Positions 16,833 to 25,268 of a stretch of DNA of 64,000 nucleotides are shown here, one piece after another. The DNA comes from Ruminococcus sp. (GTDB taxonomy: Bacteria; Bacillota; Clostridia; Oscillospirales; Ruminococcaceae): contig NZ_JAEFAJ010000008.1 in the NCBI RefSeq assembly GCF_016287535.1, forward strand, positions 1-64,000, written 5' to 3'. Positions within the stretch are counted from its first letter, which is position 1. Each line of letters starts with the position of its first letter. The translations under genes were made by a program, and so were the position numbers. The notes under the pieces were generated by a model, which made no database searches, was not told the origin of the DNA, and was given only the letters and a program-made list of their open reading frames with translations.

Positions 16833-16857
16833 AAGAGGTGTGAAAATCACACCTCTT
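16833..16857 (-). terminator. Terminator of the rod-shape operon
   Basis: An 11-bp perfect stem, AAGAGGTGTGA (16833-16843) with TCACACCTCTT (16847-16857), three-base loop, followed on the minus strand by TTTTTC. Confidence 0.9.
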
Positions 16858-16862
16858 GGTTA

Positions 16863-19160
16863 TCAGTTATTGTCCGGTTCCTGTGAAGCCTCCGGAGCTA
16901 AGCCGCTTGTATCTACTGAAGAAGCCGGCGGCAGTGTTGCGGCAGGAGCCGTCCACGGCTCGGTTGCCTGAGTCCACGGTTCTGTCGGCTGAGTCCAGGG
17001 CTCGTAAGGAGCGGTCGTCTCAGGCTCGGTATATGGCTGATATGCCGCAGTTGCTGTTGTTCCGGCAGTATAAGCAGCAGACACCGTTGTAGTGGTGGTG
17101 GTAGTAGTTGTTGGTGTTGTGGTGAGTACAGGACGAACTTCGTCAGGGAGCTTGGGAGTTGTTGGCTTTACGCCGTTCAGACCGTAGCATTCCTGATAAG
17201 CGAGTATCAGGTCCCTTATCATATATTTGGAGTATTCACCGTGCTCAACAACGCCTGCAAAGGCAATCTCAGGGTCGTCTGCGGGAGCGAAGCCGATGAA
17301 GAAGGAGTTCTGGTCGTTAGGGTTTGCGCCTACCTGCGGAGTACCCGTCTTTATAGCCACGTCAAAGCCGAGGTTTGTGAGGGAGTATCTTGCGGGCATA
17401 CTGCGTGAAGCGTCTATCATACCGCCTATGATATAGTCATAGAGGTCCGGGGAATTCATCTCGATCTGATTTGCGATAACCGGTTCGGTCTTTTTTATGA
17501 GCTGACGTGAGCCGTAGGAGTAGTAGCTGTCAACGATATACGGCTGATATCTCACGCCTCTGTTTCCTATGGTGCTTGCAACGACAGCCATCTGCAGGGG
17601 AGTGATACCGCAGTCCTGGTTACCGATACCTGCCTGGATAACATTTCCTATGACCCATTCCTGACCGTGTTCCTCAAAGGTCTCCGGGTTACAGAGATAG
17701 CCCTCTGCGTCGCCTGTTTCGATGCCTGTATGAGAGCTGAGACCGTACATTTTTGAGTATTTTGTGATATTGTCGATACCCAGCATACGTGACAGCTCAT
17801 AGAAATAGCAGTTGCAGGATACCTCTATAGCATGGCGCATGGTGATGTTTCCGTGAGTACCCGTACATGAGTAATGACTGCCGTAGAACCAGTAGTCATG
17901 ACCGCAGAAAAGGGGAGTACCGCCTGTTACAACGCCTTCGTTGAGACCTGCCGTAGCGGTAATGGTCTTGAAGGTGGAGCCGGGACGGTAAAGACCGTAG
18001 GTGCAGCGGTTTACAAGGGGAGAATCCTCAGCCTGCAGGAAGTATTCGTAGTTCTCAGAGTAATCCTTGAGGTTATATGTGGGAGCCGTAGCCATTCCCT
18101 TTACAGCGCCGGTTTTAGCGTCAAGGACGCATACTGCTCCGCATTTTCCCTTCAGCAGACTTGGCATGGGATTTATTGAGGGAAAGGTATAGTTCAGGAA
18201 GTTGTCGAGGATATTCTGCAATTTCAGCTGATAAGTGCCGTCAACGGTGAGCTTTACCGTCTCTCCGGAGTTTGCTTCGAGGATAGTTTTGACGTCTCTT
18301 ACAACGCCGTCCTTGACGGCTATCTGTTCCTCGCCGTTCTGACCTCTCAGGGGAGTTTCCATAGCGGCTTCGATACCGCTCTTACCGAGGGTGTCGTTAT
18401 AGCTGTAGCCCTTTGACTTCAGATCGTCGTATTCCTCCGCGTAGATTGGACCAACAGTGCCTATCTCATGGGGAAGGATATCTCCGCGGACTATCTTCCT
18501 TTCGGAAGCGTCAACAGCTTCGAGACCGCGGTAGAAATTGCTGAGCTCCTTCATATCAACGACGGTCTTGTCGTCAACGCCTTCAGCAAGAAGAAGGTCG
18601 TTGGTATAGGAGAAGTCCTTGTCTATCATCTGATAGCGCATACCTGCGATGATACGCTTTTCCTCGTCGGTATAGGTATCGGCTATCTCGTAATCTGATA
18701 TGAGCTTGTCTATGCAGTTCTCTGCGGTAGCGTAGACATTGAGGTTGAGGTCTGATATGAGCTCCGAGTTATCTTCCTTCAGGAAGATGTAAGGCTTTGA
18801 AAAGGATACGGGGATACTTTCCTTGAACTTGTATCCGTGTTCCTCAAGCGCCCGGTAGATGCCGAGCAGTATTTTGTTGCCTTCCTTGAAGTCAGTGGGG
18901 AAAAAAGCCATCTGCAGCACTATATCGGTACGTGCGTCGTTGGTGACTATGGTATTTCCGTTGAAGTCTATTATTTCTCCACGGGTAGCCTTTATGCCCT
19001 TCTTGTAGGTAAGGGTGCCGGGCTCGTACTGCTGTGGAGTTTCGATGGCGTTGTCGCCGACCACCTGTATCCTCATAAGTCTCAGTGAACTCAGGAGCGC
19101 AAGTGATATGACAAGGAATATTATGATAATAGATTTGAGGTTTTCTGCAAATCCTTTCAA
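16863..19160 (-). CDS. mrdA: Penicillin-binding protein 2 (elongation transpeptidase)
   Basis: 765 residues. One N-terminal membrane helix, a dimerisation domain, then a class B transpeptidase domain with the catalytic Ser near residue 395 in GSTFK, the SCN motif in VSCNCYFYE, and KTGT in AIKTGTPQVG. It crosslinks peptidoglycan along the side wall with MreBCD and a RodA partner not found here. The C-terminal tail is odd: a Thr run and repeated EPWTQ units over about 90 residues, absent from typical PBP2. TTG is the start, with AAAGGAGG about 10 bases upstream; no better in-frame ATG exists nearby. Confidence 0.92.
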   Translation of the reverse strand: MKGFAENLKSIIIIFLVISLALLSSLRLMRIQVVGDNAIETPQQYEPGTLTYKKGIKATRGEIIDFNGNTIVTNDARTDIVLQMAFFPTDFKEGNKILLGIYRALEEHGYKFKESIPVSFSKPYIFLKEDNSELISDLNLNVYATAENCIDKLISDYEIADTYTDEEKRIIAGMRYQMIDKDFSYTNDLLLAEGVDDKTVVDMKELSNFYRGLEAVDASERKIVRGDILPHEIGTVGPIYAEEYDDLKSKGYSYNDTLGKSGIEAAMETPLRGQNGEEQIAVKDGVVRDVKTILEANSGETVKLTVDGTYQLKLQNILDNFLNYTFPSINPMPSLLKGKCGAVCVLDAKTGAVKGMATAPTYNLKDYSENYEYFLQAEDSPLVNRCTYGLYRPGSTFKTITATAGLNEGVVTGGTPLFCGHDYWFYGSHYSCTGTHGNITMRHAIEVSCNCYFYELSRMLGIDNITKYSKMYGLSSHTGIETGDAEGYLCNPETFEEHGQEWVIGNVIQAGIGNQDCGITPLQMAVVASTIGNRGVRYQPYIVDSYYSYGSRQLIKKTEPVIANQIEMNSPDLYDYIIGGMIDASRSMPARYSLTNLGFDVAIKTGTPQVGANPNDQNSFFIGFAPADDPEIAFAGVVEHGEYSKYMIRDLILAYQECYGLNGVKPTTPKLPDEVRPVLTTTPTTTTTTTTTVSAAYTAGTTATAAYQPYTEPETTAPYEPWTQPTEPWTQATEPWTAPAATLPPASSVDTSGLAPEASQEPDNN

Positions 19161-19184
19161 AAGGTCTGCCTCCTTTATTATTAT

Positions 19185-19205
19185 GACCGCACCTTTGGTG
19201 CGGTC
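19185..19205 (-). other. Intercistronic hairpin between mreD and mrdA
   Basis: A perfect 9-bp GC-rich stem, GACCGCACC (19185-19193) and GGTGCGGTC (19197-19205), with a three-base loop and no T-run. It is placed to stabilise an upstream transcript end or reduce read-through into mrdA. Confidence 0.65.
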
Positions 19206-19212
19206 TGAGAGA

Positions 19213-19791
19213 TTATCTTCTGTTTTCCGACTGGATGTTTGTATTCATAGCTTCCTCTACGGTGAGGTGTTCCTTTGGCATCAGCAGGCGGTTAACCAGC
19301 TTCAGCAGGAAGTATATCAGCACTGATGATATGACAGTATATATCCAGACTCTGAGCGTTACTCTTACGAAGATACGGTGTACGTGCTCGTATCCCCATA
19401 TCTGGTAGTAGAACTTGTAGTCCAGCCAGCACTGTATGTACGCGGCGGCGGAAGCTATTATCATAAAGTTTATGAAGCGGTCTTTCAGGTAAAGCTCGAA
19501 TACGAGATTTGCGGCGATACAGAAAAAAGCAAGTATCACAGCGTTGTATCCGAAAAGCTTACCGCAGCATATATCTATGAGAAAGCCGCAGACAGCTCCT
19601 GTTACAGCCGAGGCGTAGATATTGTTGTTTACAGCTATTCCTATCGCGAGAGGAACAAGGAGCACAGGCTTATATAGAGTGCCTGAACTCATAATTATGA
19701 AGCCGGCAAAAATGAGCAGATAGTATATGACCCAGCGGAGAGCAGTTTTTATACGAAAGATACGCTGCTCACGGGTAGTTCTAATCCTCAT
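19213..19791 (-). CDS. mreD: Rod shape-determining protein MreD
   Basis: 192 residues with about five or six hydrophobic helices and little soluble sequence. Similarity within MreD is weak by nature, but size, topology, an ATG overlapping the end of mreC by 11 bp and position before the PBP2 gene identify it. It links MreC, RodA and PBP2 in the elongation complex. A charged C-terminal tail of about 25 residues follows the last helix. Confidence 0.88.
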   Translation of the reverse strand: MRIRTTREQRIFRIKTALRWVIYYLLIFAGFIIMSSGTLYKPVLLVPLAIGIAVNNNIYASAVTGAVCGFLIDICCGKLFGYNAVILAFFCIAANLVFELYLKDRFINFMIIASAAAYIQCWLDYKFYYQIWGYEHVHRIFVRVTLRVWIYTVISSVLIYFLLKLVNRLLMPKEHLTVEEAMNTNIQSENRR

Positions 19792-20647
19792 CTTCTTCGT
19801 CCTCCTTCTTGCCGCTGAAATCGGTTATAACGATGACAGAGGTAAGACGGGAAACATCCACACAGGGATTTATATCGGCGCAGACTGAAAGTCCGTTTGA
19901 GTCGTAGCCTATATCAAGGATAGTTCCGATAGGGTAGTCCTTGGGGAAAAGACCGCTGGAGCCGGCGGTTATCATAAGGTCGCCGCGCTTCAGCTTGTTC
20001 TTTTTAGGAACGTGTATGAGCTTGGTCTGACCGCTTTCCGAGGAGAGTACATTTCCCTCGATTATGCCCTGATCCGCATTTGACGATGAAGCCACAGCAG
20101 CAACTGACAGGTCGGGGGAGAGTATCGTTCTTACTGTTGAAAGGTGCTTTGAAACCTCAACTGTTATCCCGACGAGTCCTTCTGCGGTAACTACGGGACA
20201 GTTCACAAGGATACCGTCTGCCGAGCCCTTGTCGATAGTGAAGGACTTGAAAGGGTCATTTGTGACATAGCTCAGCACCTTGCAGGGCTGGGAGAGCTGA
20301 TAGTCCTCGTTGTTTTCCTTTATGGTAACGAATTTGCGGAGCTCCTCCACCTCTGCCTTTATAGCGTCATAGTCGGTAAGCTGTGCGTTGAGTTCGCCGA
20401 TCTGCTTTTTCAGGCGTTCATTCTCCTCATAGTATTTGTCAGCGTTTTCAAGTTTATCCACGGTGCGCTCCATTTTTGCGCTTATACTGTTTGAAGCGGT
20501 GCGGAAAGGCTTGGTGACGGTATTTATGAAGGAAGCTCCCGAAACGGAATAGCCGCCCTTTGTAACGGCGTAAACCATTATGCCGACGAGAAATGCGAGA
20601 AAAGCAAGCAGAACCTTGAATCTGGTGCTTTTTATGAAATCACGCAT
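19781..20647 (-). CDS. mreC: Rod shape-determining protein MreC
   Basis: 288 residues: one N-terminal membrane helix, a coiled coil at roughly residues 65-105 (KLENADKYYEENERLKKQIG), then the two beta-barrel domains with the VVTAEGLVGITVEVS segment. It sits outside the membrane and activates PBP2. It lies 11 bp after mreB and overlaps mreD. The acidic tail DEEDED is the overlap region. Confidence 0.93.
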   Translation of the reverse strand: MRDFIKSTRFKVLLAFLAFLVGIMVYAVTKGGYSVSGASFINTVTKPFRTASNSISAKMERTVDKLENADKYYEENERLKKQIGELNAQLTDYDAIKAEVEELRKFVTIKENNEDYQLSQPCKVLSYVTNDPFKSFTIDKGSADGILVNCPVVTAEGLVGITVEVSKHLSTVRTILSPDLSVAAVASSSNADQGIIEGNVLSSESGQTKLIHVPKKNKLKRGDLMITAGSSGLFPKDYPIGTILDIGYDSNGLSVCADINPCVDVSRLTSVIVITDFSGKKEDEEDED

Positions 20648-20658
20648 GGAGCTCCCCC

Positions 20659-21675
20659 TTAATAGTACTTGACGTTTTCGGTGAGAGCGTCCTGATAATC
20701 GTTGATATTTTCAAGTATCTTGCCGGTGCCCTCGGCAACGCAGTCAAGTGGATACTCGGCGATATATACCGGCATACCCGTCTCACGGTTTATGAGCTTG
20801 TCCAGACCGCGGAGCAGAGCGCCGCCGCCTGCAAGAGTTATGCCGTGGTCGATGATATCTGCTGAAAGTTCGGGAGGAGTTTCCTCAAGAGTTGACTTTA
20901 TAGCGTCGATCACTCTTGAAAGGGGCTCAACGAGAGCGTCGCGGATCTCAGCAGAGGTCACTGTAATATTCTCCGGGAGACCGTTGAGCAGGTTCCTGCC
21001 CTTTATCTCCTGGGATTCCTCCTTCTCGCTTGGGAAGGCGGAGCCGATATCGAGCTTGATATTCTCAGCTGTCCTCTCACCGATAAGGAGGTTGTATTTC
21101 TTCTTGATATAATTTATGATAGCGGCGTCGAACTCGTCGCCTGCGCATCTTACAGAGCGTGAAGCGACTATGCCGCCCATTGATATAACGGCTACCTCGC
21201 TGGTGCCGCCGCCTATATCAACTATCATGCTGCCGGCAGGCTCGTTGGTGGGGAGACCCGCGCCGATAGCGGCAGCCATAGGCTCTTCTATTATAAGTAC
21301 GTTGTTCGCGCCTGCTTTTTTGCAGGATTCGCGGACCGCACGCCTCTCGACGGCTGTAACGCCGGAGGGGATGCATATAATTACGTTTGCCTTTGTGAAG
21401 AAGGTACCCTTCAGGGCTTTTCTTATGAACTCCTGAAGCATTGTCGTTGCTATGTCGAAATCGGCGATAACGCCGTCCTTCAGAGGTCTTACGGCAACTA
21501 TCGAGCCGGGAGTACGGCCGATGACGTCCTTGGCTTCCTTGCCGACATAGCGGCATTTGTCCGTTCTTGTATTTACGGCAACGACTGACGGCTCTCTTAT
21601 TATTATACCCTTTCCTCTCATATATACGAGGGTATTAGCAGTGCCGAGGTCAATGCCAATATCTTTTGTAAACAT
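20659..21675 (-). CDS. mreB: Rod shape-determining actin MreB
   Basis: 338 residues, full length. The actin-fold phosphate loop [11 protein letters not shown], the [15 protein letters not shown] phosphate-2 motif and the adenosine motif [12 protein letters not shown] are clear. MreB filaments under the membrane guide side-wall synthesis and make the cell rod- or oval-shaped; its presence argues against a purely septal growth mode. First gene of the operon, with AAGGAG before the ATG. Confidence 0.97.
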   Translation of the reverse strand: MFTKDIGIDLGTANTLVYMRGKGIIIREPSVVAVNTRTDKCRYVGKEAKDVIGRTPGSIVAVRPLKDGVIADFDIATTMLQEFIRKALKGTFFTKANVIICIPSGVTAVERRAVRESCKKAGANNVLIIEEPMAAAIGAGLPTNEPAGSMIVDIGGGTSEVAVISMGGIVASRSVRCAGDEFDAAIINYIKKKYNLLIGERTAENIKLDIGSAFPSEKEESQEIKGRNLLNGLPENITVTSAEIRDALVEPLSRVIDAIKSTLEETPPELSADIIDHGITLAGGGALLRGLDKLINRETGMPVYIAEYPLDCVAEGTGKILENINDYQDALTENVKYY

Positions 21676-21721
21676 TCTGTAGCTCCTTAAACTGCTTTGA
21701 TTCTGATATACACATATTTAT

Positions 21722-21750
21722 ATTATATCACCAACGGGAAATATGTACAA
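21722..21750 (-). promoter_or_regulatory. mreB operon promoter
   Basis: Reading leftward: -35 TTGTAC (21745-21750), 17 bp, -10 TATAAT (21722-21727). The start codon lies about 47 bp after the -10 box. Confidence 0.72.
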
Positions 21751-21801
21751 GATTTTTTTCCGGGAAAATCCCATGGCTGCAAATTTTGGTATAATACGGT
21801 A

Positions 21802-21888
21802 ACTGCTCCGCATAAACACGGGAAAAAACTGTCAAAATGGACGACAGCGCCATATCACTTGGAGGTGATGAGCTTGGGAGCAGTTTTT
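21802..21888 (+). ncRNA. Candidate small structured RNA, antisense to the DUF4321 gene end
   Basis: An extended -10 box TGGTATAAT (21787-21795) precedes an 8-bp closing helix, ACTGCTCC (21802-21809) with GGAGCAGT (21877-21884), followed at once by a T-run. Inside lie two further hairpins, CTGTC/GACAG (21829-21847) and ATCAC/GTGAT (21854-21869), giving a three-way junction. The right half lies over codons of the DUF4321 gene, so part of the pairing may be chance. No -35 box is evident. Confidence 0.35.
21823..21847 (-). terminator. Weak terminator after the DUF4321 gene
   Basis: On the minus strand a 5-bp stem (CTGTC/GACAG) is followed by six T. The short stem makes this a weak terminator. 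Confidence 0.45.
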
Positions 21889-22115
21889 ATGTATGCGTAT
21901 ATAGCTATGATTATGCATATTATCTGCGCGATGTTTATATTGAATGTGAAACCGAATGTAACGCTGAAAAGCTCCATTGAGAATGTGCTGTTATCAAGGC
22001 TTATACCTCTTGAATAGCCGAGCCATGCAAATGAGCCTGAAGCGATAGTACCGATAACTCCGCCGAAAATGCAGGCGCAGATGAAAAGAAGCAGAAAATA
22101 GAGTGTCTTTTTCAT
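21855..22115 (-). CDS. DUF4321-family small membrane protein
   Basis: 86 residues with two hydrophobic helices: one at the N-terminus with FGGVIGTIASG, and one near the C-terminus after FGFTFNINIAQI. This arrangement is typical of the DUF4321 family, often found near mreB in Clostridia, as here. Function unknown. GGAG precedes the ATG. Confidence 0.72.
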   Translation of the reverse strand: MKKTLYFLLLFICACIFGGVIGTIASGSFAWLGYSRGISLDNSTFSMELFSVTFGFTFNINIAQIICIIIAIYAYIKTAPKLITSK

Positions 22116-22188
22116 AATGAAATCTCCAATCTTTTGTTTTAGTGTATTTATCGGGTAAATAACATTTTACCTGGCTTTTTGAGCAACG

Positions 22189-22307
22189 GACGTTCGCAAT
22201 TGCATATTATGCCACACACTCACAGCCGGTCAAGACCAGTGCAAGCGCCGTAAACGGCGGTCCTGACAGTCTGTGAGTGTGTGGTCCGGAGCAATTACGC
22301 AAACGTC
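22189..22307. other. Long structured inverted-repeat element
   Basis: A perfect 14-bp inverted repeat, CCACACACTCACAG (22212-22225) and CTGTGAGTGTGTGG (22271-22284), is extended outward by GACGTT/AACGTC (22189-22194, 22302-22307) and AATTGC/GCAATT (22198-22203, 22291-22296). Inside are two small hairpins, GGT/ACC and CGCCG/CGGCG. It fills the gap between dut and the DUF4321 gene, both leftward. It has no T-run at either arm, so it is not a simple terminator. It could be a small RNA, an mRNA processing site or a remnant miniature mobile element. Confidence 0.6.
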
Positions 22308-22345
22308 TGCCTGCCTTCGACCACAAAAAAAGTTATATTCCCTGT

Positions 22346-22786
22346 TTATTTAATTCCCGATGAACCGAAGCCGCCGTTTCCGCGCTCTGTTTCGGAGAGC
22401 TCCTCGCTGACTTCGATATCAGGCATTAATATACGTGTTGGGATCACCTGAGCCACACGCATACCGTGTTCCACGGTAAATGTGGCTTTTCCGTGATTTA
22501 TAAGGGGGACGAACCATGCGCCGCGGTAATCGCTGTCAACTACTCCCACGCAGTTGGCAAGGGATACTCCGTACTTTGAGGAGAGCCCCGAACGCGGGTA
22601 TATCAGCAGGGCGATATCTTCTGAATCAGGCTCTGCCGTGATACCGATGGGTATCATCTTTATCTCGCCCGGTGCAAGAGTCACGGGAGAATCAAGGCAG
22701 GCGCAAAGGTCAAGACCTGCGCTTCCCGGAGTTGCACGGGAGGGGATAACAGCTCTCGGATCGAGCTTTTTGAAGGTAAGTTTCAT
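22346..22786 (-). CDS. dut: dUTP diphosphatase
   Basis: 146 residues of the trimeric dUTPase family with all five motifs in order: GSAGLDLCA, YPRSGLSSKYG, VGVVDSDYRG, RVAQVIPTRI and the C-terminal GNGGFGSSG. It cleaves dUTP to dUMP and pyrophosphate, keeping uracil out of DNA. Its ATG overlaps the stop of the U32 gene by four bases, so it is the last gene of the zapA-U32-dut operon. Confidence 0.95.
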   Translation of the reverse strand: MKLTFKKLDPRAVIPSRATPGSAGLDLCACLDSPVTLAPGEIKMIPIGITAEPDSEDIALLIYPRSGLSSKYGVSLANCVGVVDSDYRGAWFVPLINHGKATFTVEHGMRVAQVIPTRILMPDIEVSEELSETERGNGGFGSSGIK

Positions 22787-24819
22787 GTTGCGATACCTCT
22801 GTAATAAAGTCCTCTTGTGATATTTCCCTGCGGCTTGAAGCCGCTGAGAGCGGCAAGTGTGCCTTCAGCGTCCTCGTCGGAAAGGTAAATGACGCCGTAG
22901 CTTATTCCGCGGAGCTCTTCTGTCCTGTCAAGCATATAAAGCCTGTCCGGATTGAGTATCTCGGTATAATCCTTTGAGCATACCACAGGGAGCTCCCTGC
23001 CTGTGCGGTCGGTGAGCTTCTTTGTGCATTTTCCGCAGCCCACCTCGTTTCGTATCGGGCAGTTCCTTGTGAGCATAAGCGGCAGTCTACCGTATACCAC
23101 GGCTCCCAAAGGGAGAGCGGTATGTACGGCGGCAGTCTGCGCAAGAGTTGCCTCAACAGAGAAAACGCAGTCCTCAAGACCGAGCCCACGGAGATATTCC
23201 GCAGAGAAGGAATTGAAAACATTCAGCGTAAAGCTGCCGTGAAGCCTGAATCCGAGCTCTCTGCCTATTGCGATACAGTCAGGAGTGTGGCAGTAAAGCC
23301 TGTCAAGTCCCATAGTCTTCAGCTTTTTGAGCCTTTCCGCAAGGCTGTCCTCGTTTGCAATGAAACGGGGAGGCGAGACAATGAGCTTTTTCACGTCCAC
23401 GCTGCCGAGTATTTTCTCGTTCAGCAGCTCTTCGGGTACTATGAGATACTCCGAAAGCTCTGCGGCAGTCTTTATCTGTTCAGCTGTGCGACAGAAGGTG
23501 CGGAGAGGAAGCTTTCCGGCAGTCTCTTCCCGGCTTTGCTGCGGGATATCCGGAGCATAGTCGGAAACTGTATATACAGGTGTATTTTTCGCAGTTATGG
23601 CGGCAGTAAGCTTTTCGGCGACGTCCCGGCGAAGCTCGTTGAGCTTTCCGGCAGGGACCATAAGTCCCTCATCTATGTCGGCGGTAAGTTCACCCATGCT
23701 GAAAACCGTATCTCCAAGCTTTGAGAGCTGTTTTTCAAGAGCGTCTATGTCAGTGGGGCGGCTGAGCGCCTTTTCGGGAGCTTCGCCCACGGAAGAGACC
23801 GTAATGCCGTTGCATTTTCCGGTCAGCTCCACCGGCTGTCCCTCTTTTATCACTGCGTGAAAATCAACTGTGTAAGCCTTGCGCTCGAAGCGGTAAAGCT
23901 CGTGTATCTTTGGTATCAGCTCATGTGCTGAGATAACATCATCCTTTTCACGGACTCCGAACATATCCTGCCTTTTGCCTGTGAAATAGCCGTCAGTAAA
24001 GCCGCTTCGGGAGAATACTCCGCGGAGGAGCTTCATATCGGGGGCATTGCCTTCAAGCGAAGCTTTCAGCTCATGTACAGCGGAAGCCACGTATTCGGGG
24101 CGCTTCATGCGTCCCTCTATCTTGAAGGAATCAACTCCCATAGCCGCAAGCTCACGGGCATTCGGAAGCAGGGAAAGGTCTTTCAGCGAAAGAGCAGCCT
24201 TATCCTTATTGCCGACAGCAGAAAAGGGAAGTCTGCAGGCTTGTCCGCAGCAGCCGCGGTTTGCGGACCGCGAGCCTATCATTGCCGACATATAGCACTG
24301 TCCAGAGACTGACATACACAGCGCACCGTGTACGAATATCTCGGTCTCAATACCTGTACCGCAGATACGGGAAATAGTATCCCTGTCAAGTTCCCTTGCG
24401 GGAACTACTCTTGCGTAGCCGAGCCCGCGGAGCATTGAAGCGCCTGCGGCGGTATGCACCGACATCTGCGTGGAGCCGTGGAGCACGGCATCCGGAACGC
24501 AGCGGCGTATCAGTTCCGCACAGCCCCAGTCCTGTACGATAAAGGCGTCAACACCGCTTTTGGCGGCGGTTTTTATATACTCGCAGAAATCAGCGGTCTC
24601 ATCGTCGGAAATGACAGTATTCACCGCAAGATCGAGCTTTGCGCCGTACTTATGGCAGAGCGCTGCGGCTTCCGCTATTTCATCTTCCGAAAAGTTATTG
24701 GCACTGTTTCGCGCGGAAAAACGCTTTCCGCCTATGTATACAGCCTGTGCGCCTGCTCTGAGAGCCGCACGGAGAGTTTCCATGCTGCCTGCGGGAGCAA
24801 GTATCTCTGTTTGTTTCAT
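22783..24819 (-). CDS. U32 family peptidase (collagenase-like)
   Basis: 678 residues. The N-terminus ILAPAGSMETLRAALRAGAQAVYIGG is the U32 TIM-barrel start; the family signature lies near residues 165-200 (FVHGALCMSVSGQCYMS and CGQACRLPF, with Cys residues). A further domain with a Cys cluster (CPIRNEVGCGKC) follows. Related proteins act as proteases or as Fe-S-dependent hydroxylases for tRNA or ubiquinone, so the peptidase label is a family name only. It is coupled to zapA and dut by overlapping codons. Confidence 0.87.
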   Translation of the reverse strand: MKQTEILAPAGSMETLRAALRAGAQAVYIGGKRFSARNSANNFSEDEIAEAAALCHKYGAKLDLAVNTVISDDETADFCEYIKTAAKSGVDAFIVQDWGCAELIRRCVPDAVLHGSTQMSVHTAAGASMLRGLGYARVVPARELDRDTISRICGTGIETEIFVHGALCMSVSGQCYMSAMIGSRSANRGCCGQACRLPFSAVGNKDKAALSLKDLSLLPNARELAAMGVDSFKIEGRMKRPEYVASAVHELKASLEGNAPDMKLLRGVFSRSGFTDGYFTGKRQDMFGVREKDDVISAHELIPKIHELYRFERKAYTVDFHAVIKEGQPVELTGKCNGITVSSVGEAPEKALSRPTDIDALEKQLSKLGDTVFSMGELTADIDEGLMVPAGKLNELRRDVAEKLTAAITAKNTPVYTVSDYAPDIPQQSREETAGKLPLRTFCRTAEQIKTAAELSEYLIVPEELLNEKILGSVDVKKLIVSPPRFIANEDSLAERLKKLKTMGLDRLYCHTPDCIAIGRELGFRLHGSFTLNVFNSFSAEYLRGLGLEDCVFSVEATLAQTAAVHTALPLGAVVYGRLPLMLTRNCPIRNEVGCGKCTKKLTDRTGRELPVVCSKDYTEILNPDRLYMLDRTEELRGISYGVIYLSDEDAEGTLAALSGFKPQGNITRGLYYRGIAT

Positions 24820-25181
24820 TAAATGCTGTCGCTGAGCTGCTTGAGCTTGACCATATTTTCAAGCTGAGTTATCTTGGATTTGAGGACCTCTATCTCCTTC
24901 TGAGCAGCGTCGCGCTCTATACGTGTCCTGCCTGCCTCGTCAACATATTCCTTTGTCTGGTCGCGGATATTGTCAAGTCTCTGGTTTGACTTGTTGAGAT
25001 CGTCGAGAAGAGCCATTGCCACCATTATGGAAGCTGCATAAGGCGAAGAACCGCTTGCTGCGGTGATCTCGGTGATCTTTGTTTCGAGAGCTCTTGCAAG
25101 AGCATAAACGTAGTTCGGAGCTTCGGCAGTCTTTATCTTGTACTCCTTGCCGCATATTATGACCTTTACTTCATTAAGCAT
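24819..25181 (-). CDS. zapA: Cell division protein ZapA
   Basis: About 120 residues. The N-terminal ZapA head (VKVIICGKEYKIKT) is followed by a long helix forming a coiled coil to the C-terminus (KEIEVLKSKITQLENMVKL). It binds FtsZ and bundles its protofilaments. ATG at 25181 is chosen because AAAGGA lies before it and the upstream in-frame extension has no family similarity. First gene of its operon. Confidence 0.88.
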   Translation of the reverse strand: MLNEVKVIICGKEYKIKTAEAPNYVYALARALETKITEITAASGSSPYAASIMVAMALLDDLNKSNQRLDNIRDQTKEYVDEAGRTRIERDAAQKEIEVLKSKITQLENMVKLKQLSDSI

Positions 25182-25220
25182 AGTATCGTCCTTTCCGTGG
25201 CGTATTATTAACCACTCTAC

Positions 25221-25226
25221 ATTATA
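25221..25226 (-). promoter_or_regulatory. Probable -10 box of the zapA operon
   Basis: TATAAT read leftward, 40 bp before the zapA start. No good -35 hexamer is visible at the right distance. Confidence 0.45.
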
Positions 25227-25268
25227 CACTATTTCTCGCAAAAAGGGAAGTGTTTTTTGAAAAAAATT

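Noticed and set aside
21697-22017. 106-residue plus-strand frame with a strong AGGTGAT-like ribosome sequence
   Set aside because: It lies mostly antisense to the DUF4321 gene, which has family similarity, and the ribosome-like sequence falls in the middle of the frame.
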